Assembly: GCA_963693305.1 (NCBI GenBank)
Contig: OY855906.1
Coordinates: 9,020,102 to 9,084,101 of the forward strand
Direction: 5' to 3'
Length of the DNA: 64,000 bases
DNA from: Meandrina meandrites
Lineage: Eukaryota > Cnidaria > Anthozoa > Scleractinia > Meandrinidae
Each line of letters starts with the position of its first letter. Position 1 is the first letter of the stretch. Under the pieces are notes generated by a model. It saw only the letters and a list, made by a program, of their open reading frames with translations, did not search any database and was not told where the DNA came from. Both the position numbers and the translations under genes were made by a program. Positions 58,256-64,000 of this stretch are shown in pieces.

Positions 58256-61200
58256 CTATTTCATAATTTGCAATTTATCAGCGATAGCTCTGAGTAATTC
58301 GCCCTGAGCGTCTACAGTGGCTTGAAGAGTCTTGATTCTTTCCTCTTGCCTTTCAAGTCTTTGCTGATCAAAATTATCCAAATCGTCCTCATCGGTGCTC
58401 TGGTGAGATTCCTTTTTGCGAATAAGATCCAAGAATTCGTCATCTGAGACGCCAATACCAGAAAAGGCGAGTCTGAAAATACAGCAGCGGAAAACACGTT
58501 TTACTTTTCACAGGAAAATATGTTATGAGATTACTACTAACACTACTTTCCCCGATACATTTAACATTGCATCTCAAAGGACTCGTGTGGTAATTGAAAG
58601 TGAAGCGAAAGGAAAATGCCCATTTTTTCATCGCCAAAAAAATCTTCACTGTTGGAAATATTGTCTCACTTAAAAACAATCAAGTTACATCAATAAGGGA
58701 AAAGTACGTTGAGAAAATTTGCAACGAATGTCAGCCATTTTGGGATTTGACAACAACCGTGTGAAGTCATAAAACATAAGATAGTGGCGAATCGCATCGG
58801 GAATTCAACCGAAATCACTGATTTGTACCCTATCTTTTAGTTGGCATTATAATAGCTTTCCTTTTGTTGTTTAACGACATTTTACTCAAACGGAATATGT
58901 TCCCACTGTTAAGTATTTATTGCTCTTATTTAGCCTTTCGCCAGTCATCTTCTCATTATTTCTAATGGGAATGTTGGCGGCGGTATTTAAAGGAGCTAGT
59001 ATTTCATGGGCGTCTGTTCAACTACCACTGAAAATTCTAGAAATACATTTTTTCAAAAGGACAACCTATTGCCAATTTTTTGTTCTGTTTTGTTTTTGTT
59101 TTTTGTTGTTGTTGTTGTTGTTTTTTCATTGGGCTTTTTGAGTTGTCAAGTATCAACAGTGACACGATTATAACAATTGTCAATTGTCAAAGGGGCAGAT
59201 GAAAAGAGCTGAAAATGGCTGGGAAACGTTAAACAAGTATTTTCGAGTAACAAGGTTATAAAGTGATATACCCACTTCTTGAAAAACGTATTCTGGTTCG
59301 GTTTAAACTCCAGATAGCTTTTATAAAATAGCCGTTGAAACCATTGCGGGGTTTTCTTCTGCATATTATCGACTAAAAAGGCTTGATCCATTAAAGTTCG
59401 CAGAGTTGCCGTCTTTTGGATTGAATCAATATCTCCAACTGCCAGACCAACCTACAAAAAAATAATAAACTGTTTATGTTTGCACATTCTAACAGCCGGA
59501 TCTCGATAACTCCAGTTCTCTAGACTCGAACCTTTTTCGATTCTCCTCCTGGTTATTTTCTTACTAATTTTACCCTCGACAACTGGAACCTTGTTTCGAT
59601 TTCCCTTAAAGGTTCGAGTTACTGGGTTTTACAGGTAATGGTTTGCTCTTTGTTCGTTCTTTCGTTTGTTTGTTTGTTTTGTTGCTCTCATTTTTATTTT
59701 TTTTAACTGATTATGAAATGAAATATTTTCTTTCAATGGAAAGCGTATCATCATTGGATTGTGATGAATGAAATGAAGAATTGTTCCGAAAGTGGTTAGT
59801 CTAGCACCTGGGTTGTACGTCCAACAGGCGGTCAGGAGCTTAGACATTGAAAATGTTTTATCTCAATCAAGCTTGGTTATCGCAGACAGGTGTACATCGC
59901 TGGTGACTGGTATTTGATAGTAAAGTGTCTGTAATCCCGTTGGTTGTTTCAGCAATTCCGATAAGCACTGGAGAAGAGCAGAACCTGGTCGTTGCTCTAT
60001 TACGACCTATTACATGTAAACGCTAAGCCTTTCTTCTAATCAAAATTTTCAGCAGAAACGAGGTGATAGTATTGCTGAGGTGGTAGTAAGGCGGGGCTCT
60101 ATTGCATTCCTGACATTGTTATTGACTTACCAAGAGATTCATGAGGACGATAGAGACTGACAGAACAAACACCACGAACATGATGTACGAGAGCTCTGGA
60201 AATGGGACATACAAGATGTTTGTGCCTGGGACCTTGACATTGTCCACAACGTTATCGGTCAATACGTCGGAGTAGTCCATTTCACCAAGCATCATCACAA
60301 ATATTTTCACTAGCGACAGCCATACTGATGAGAAGTTATTCTGAAATGTGAGAGGCATAAGTGATTAAGACGGAATCCGCCAGGACTTCGAGTAGTTATT
60401 GGACAAAATTATGTACCAAAATTATTTACACCTTATTGCAAGCTTTTGTGTCACTGCTTCAAATATCTTATCAAAAGAAATCTTTTCTAACAACACCAAA
60501 CATCGAAAACCAATTTCGAAGTTCCGCTGAATTCCACTAAATCGCTTAAAAGACGTAAGCTTTTGCCTCTAGCTTGTGAACTTCGAATTTCATTTTCTCA
60601 GTCTCTGATAAGAAATTGTTGTACCAAAATTTTTTACACCTCATTGCAGACTTTTGTGTTACTGCTTCAAATATCTTGTCAAAAGAAATCTTTTCTAACA
60701 ACACCAAACGCCGAAAACAAATTTCGAAGTTCCACTGAATTCCACTGAATCGCTTAAAGACGATTTCACAAAATGGCTGCACGTGAGAATTTTCCTTTAG
60801 CTTGTGAACTTTCAAATTCATTTTCTAAGACTCTGATGAGAAATTGTTGTTGATGTTATCAGGGGTTATTACTTACATCTTTACCTTTTATTTAGGGTAG
60901 AAAATAACGCAATACGATTTAAATTATTCTGGTACTCGATTTTTGTCCAACTTAAATAAATATTACTCGACTTCCTGGTGGATTCCGTCTTAAAGCTTGG
61001 AGCAATAACAATAATATTCAGTAACCGTGCATGATCAGGTCAGTGATAACTCGATTTTTAGGGCCAATAATATCGATGATATTCACTTACTATGCACACG
61101 CAGGTCAGTTATGACACGGTTTAGCGCCTGCGGAGCTTATTAAAGGGGCACTGTCACGGGGATTTTTACGTTTTGGGGTGAAAATGTGCTGAAGGTGAAA

Positions 61201-63992
61201 TGAAATGCTTTTTCACGTACACAGAATATTCCCAGAAAGTCAAGAGAAGGAAATCTATTAATTTTCTCAAAGGAAGAACAAACCATAGTCAGTTACGGGC
61301 GATTTTTCCACAAAACAAATTCTGGACAACGTGAACCATGACGGCAAACTTTTTATTTTTCTATTTGGAGTAGAACGCTCTCTTTACACATTTAGCTTGA
61401 GCCAGTTCTTAAACCGACAGATACGCTGAATACATCTGAATAATCGCGAGATTCTAGAGTAAAATATAAATTCATTTTTCACCAGGCGTTGTCCTCGGCG
61501 TCGCCGTCGTCATTGCTTAAGCTCCCTAATAGCGCTACAGCTACCGCATATATAGGAATTTAACGATGCATGTTGTTATTAACGCGGTCTATTTTACATC
61601 ATTCTTATTTTGAGACACCATTATTTCCAGCAAAGGTACATGTTGTCCATCTTTCTGTCAGTCAGTCAGTCGACACATCGTCATTCAATGCGGATTTTAA
61701 AATGTTTTTAGATTCGGTCGTTGTCCCCAAGGGGTACTTCACTTCTTTCTTGTGTAAAATTCCCACCTCCTTTAACAGTTAAGACTCAAGTTGTGTTGTA
61801 GTAAGTTGTTGTTTTCGCTTGCGACAAGCACAGGTTACATAGAAATTATTTCGCACAAAGCATCAAACTCGCGGTCATTAATTTATGGAAGAGTGTACCA
61901 CACGTGAATTCGCGTTAATTTCATGCATATAAACACAACTTTTCGAAGATTCGCGTTAATTTTATAACACGCAGATTTAGTTCGGGTTGTTAAAATGCTT
62001 TGTTATATTGCTACAATAAGGTACGTACCAAACTAATCTTACCTCTTCTTTCAGTAGAACGTAGAAGACTAACGCATAACCAATCAGGACGATTGCAAAG
62101 ATGGCGATCACTTTAACAAACGTTAGCAGTACCTCAATATACATGGTAACGTACAGTGCCACTGAACTCAATCGACGCAGAGTGAGAAGGCAGTTTACGT
62201 AACACAGCATTAAACCCAAAGTTCCCGCAATCCACTGCACTTGAATGCCACCGTAAAGGTCGTCGTTTGTCACGTATGGGAGGATGTATATCAACGTGCT
62301 CGTATACATAGCCAGATCCACATAGTTGGTGTAATCTTTAAAGTAGTTAAGTCCCAGCCAGAAAATCTGAAATATCTCTTTCAATAGGGTTATGATCAAA
62401 AAAGCAAAGATCACTACTGCAATATCTTTAGACTCGTCATCAACCTTGGTGTTAACATCGCCGTTTGAGAAGTCCACTTTGTTCCTCTCCCCGACAATAA
62501 ACACAGAAAACAATACAAGAAAAACGAGGAAAAACACAAAGTTAAAGTTGCTAATAAACTTTCCAAGATACAGCCATTTCCATCTCAATAGCATTTGCGT
62601 CACACTGTGATTCAAAAGGCTTTCTCGACGGTAGGTCGCCATGCACGCAGGGCCAAAAAAGCGATGACAACTTGTCAAAGCATCAGGCGGGTCCAAAGGA
62701 TGGAAGTTAAAAGTCACCGTAAAATCTGGATGAGTGCTTGGTAGGGGGCAGTAGCTGATACTTTGATCCAAAACGATTTCAGCCACTTCAGGGAGCTTTT
62801 TTATCAGCTTTTCCATGGGTGTGACTTGATCTGTACAATCAAGGCAGACCACCTCCTTCCATCTAAGCAAAGAAAACACAAATTAACGACGCGAGGATTA
62901 TTTATGGCGTTTCTTTTCAAGCAAACCATGACAGCAACGGTCACGGGAACGTTGCTAAACAATGAAAAATAATGAGGAGTACAAAAGCTCTGCACGTGCG
63001 TTATAAATCTTTGTACAGTTCTTTGCCATATTCTGCAAAACAACAACGTTAGATGATCTAATTCTTCTTTGTTATGGTTAGACCGTGAACCGCTTACAAC
63101 GGCTACTACCGAAGTCAACACTGTCTTGACATAATCAGCCGTGGATAGTCTTGACACCGAACAAACTTGAGTTGAATATAAATTAACTAGTTGTCCTCTG
63201 CTTCGGTGTCTTAACCATTTTATTTCTTTATCATTATTTATTTGCCACATAACAAGAGTAATTATTTACAATTTGTAGATTTTATGTAGGGAGGCGCGGT
63301 GGCCTAATGGTTAGTGCGCTGGACTCCGGATCGGACGGTCCGGGTTCGAGCCCTAGCCGGGGCACTGCGTTGTGTTCTTGGGCAAGATACTTTACTCTCA
63401 TAGTGCCCCTCTCCACCCAGGTGTATAAATGGGTACCGGCGAATTTACTGCTGGGGGTAACCCTGCGATGGACCAGCGTTCCATCCAGGGGGGAGTAGCA
63501 ATACTCCTAGTCGCTTCACGCTACGGAAACCGGGATAAGCTCCGGCCTGATGGGCCCCTAGGCTCGTATACAGACTTTATGTAGGGTGAGGAGACCTCCA
63601 GGAAACCACCAAACTTATAAAGTACAGTACAGCTAGCGCATACGTTGTTAACATACCTTTTGTGTTTGACAAGCGTCTTTGCCACCTCAACTGAATCCCA
63701 ATCGATAGCCACGTCCAGACAAGTCAGGTTCTCATTGTTTCGAGCCGTGACGTCAGCTCCTTGATCCAAAAAGAACCTCAGTATTTCAAGACGATTGTGC
63801 ATGCATGCTATATGAAGTGGTCTGTCTCCATCCGCGTCTTTAACCTCTAGCGTACTTGGCAACATAGGACCCAACAGAAGTCGAACGGTTTCCAGTGAAC
63901 CAGCTTTTACCGCTAAATGAAGTGGAGAGCGCTGATGATTATTGAGAGAGGTCACGTCACTACCTTTGCTCATCAGAAGTCTACAGGTCTCC
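58256..63992 (-). CDS. TRPA1-like: Gene D: TRPA1-like channel, last five exons only (runs off window)
   Basis: Exons, 5' to 3': 63992-63657, 62862-62043, 60340-60131, 59451-59276, 58472-58256 (TAG). About 586 residues are visible; the earlier ankyrin exons lie beyond the right edge. Exon lengths 336, 210 and 176 equal those of A-C, while the S1-S5 exon is 18 bp shorter and the last exon 3 bp longer. The first visible exon gives the last ankyrin repeats (SPLHLAVKAGSLETVRLLLG, DRPLHIACMHNRLEILRFFL). Then come the pre-S1 linker, S1-S5, pore loop MMLGEMDYSDVL, S6, MNLLVGLAVGDIDSI, and a tail rich in acidic and charged residues (STDEDDLDNFDQQRLERQEE). It is clearly more diverged than A, B and C are from each other. 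The donor of exon 59451-59276 is AA|GTGGGT, and the joined codon reads Lys. Role as for A-C. Confidence 0.9.
60365..60993. mobile_element. TIR element with internal 208-bp direct repeat, in a D intron
   Basis: TTAAGACGGAATCC at the left end and GGATTCCGTCTTAA at the right end are inverted, extending imperfectly through CAGGACTTCGAGTAGT. Inside, 60413-60620 and 60621-60843 are direct repeats beginning GTACCAAAATT. TTAA on both sides could be a piggyBac-type target duplication or simply part of the TIR. No transposase is encoded. Confidence 0.75.
61138..61560. other. Intron DNA of gene D, probable old repeat
   Basis: The segment from AAAGGGGCACTGTCACGGGG to GCTACAGCTACCGCATATAT has the look of an interspersed repeat, but no terminal repeat or coding frame was found. 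Confidence 0.35.
63292..63575 (+). mobile_element. tRNA-derived SINE, full-length
   Basis: Pol III internal promoter boxes are present: A box TGGCCTAATGG (63300-63310) and B box GGTTCGAGCCC (63343-63353), 32 bp apart as in a tRNA. The body continues CTTGGGCAAGATACTTTACT, CCAGGTGTATAAATGGGTAC, GGTAACCCTGCGATGGACCA, GGAGTAGCAATACTCCTAGT and ends near GTATACAGAC. TTTATGTAGGG flanks both ends (63281-63291 and 63576-63586), a clean 11-bp target duplication. Inserted in a D intron; the truncated minus-strand relative is at 44276-44457. Confidence 0.9.
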
Positions 63993-64000
63993 CTGAAAAA

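Noticed and set aside
63307..63498. Plus-strand frame, and a possible true tRNA gene at the A and B boxes
   Set aside because: The tRNA-like head does not form a full cloverleaf, is followed by the SINE body, and has a target duplication, so it is a SINE and not a tRNA gene or a coding gene.

Overview
The window looks like nuclear DNA of an animal. It is AT-rich, its genes are split by GT/AG introns, it is dense in microsatellites and small inverted-repeat elements, and it carries fragments of several retroelement classes. The gene family, the type of repeats and a tRNA-like SINE suggest a cnidarian, most likely an anthozoan such as a stony coral. That assignment is recall-based inference, not proof.

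The window is built around a head-to-tail cluster of TRPA1-like cation-channel genes, all on the minus strand. I call them A (3609-22791), B (27000-37732), C (45150-52865) and D (58256-63992, cut by the window edge). A, B and C each show ten coding exons with matching lengths and phases: 379 (370 in B), 341, 274, 328, 203, 336, 838, 210, 176 and 214 bp. They encode about 1,096-1,099 visible residues: 16 ankyrin repeats, a pre-S1 linker, six membrane segments with a pore loop, the TRP-type segment after S6, and a short C-terminal helix. The first visible exon opens at a splice acceptor, so a short 5' exon with the start codon was not found. D has only the last five exons and is clearly older. 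A, B and C, with their 3' flanks, are recent tandem duplicates.

Because the copies are recent, empty and filled insertion sites can be read directly. A alone carries a LINE tail (3848-4293) and a 3.07-kb foldback element with arms of a 7-bp satellite (18664-21728). The 3' flanks of B and C, but not A, share a MITE, and C also has a SINE. The A introns are swollen by transposons, while the C introns are short. Other elements are a Tx1/L1-like LINE 3' end (41390-42735), a Penelope-like GIY-YIG fragment (42998-43400), a LINE C-terminal endonuclease-like fragment (13210-13691) and many TIR elements.

The most unusual finding is a perfect 83-bp inverted repeat in an intron of A (7571-7777). Each arm folds on paper into a nearly canonical type I hammerhead ribozyme, one on each strand. 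No rRNA gene, true tRNA gene, CRISPR array or bacterial feature was seen.
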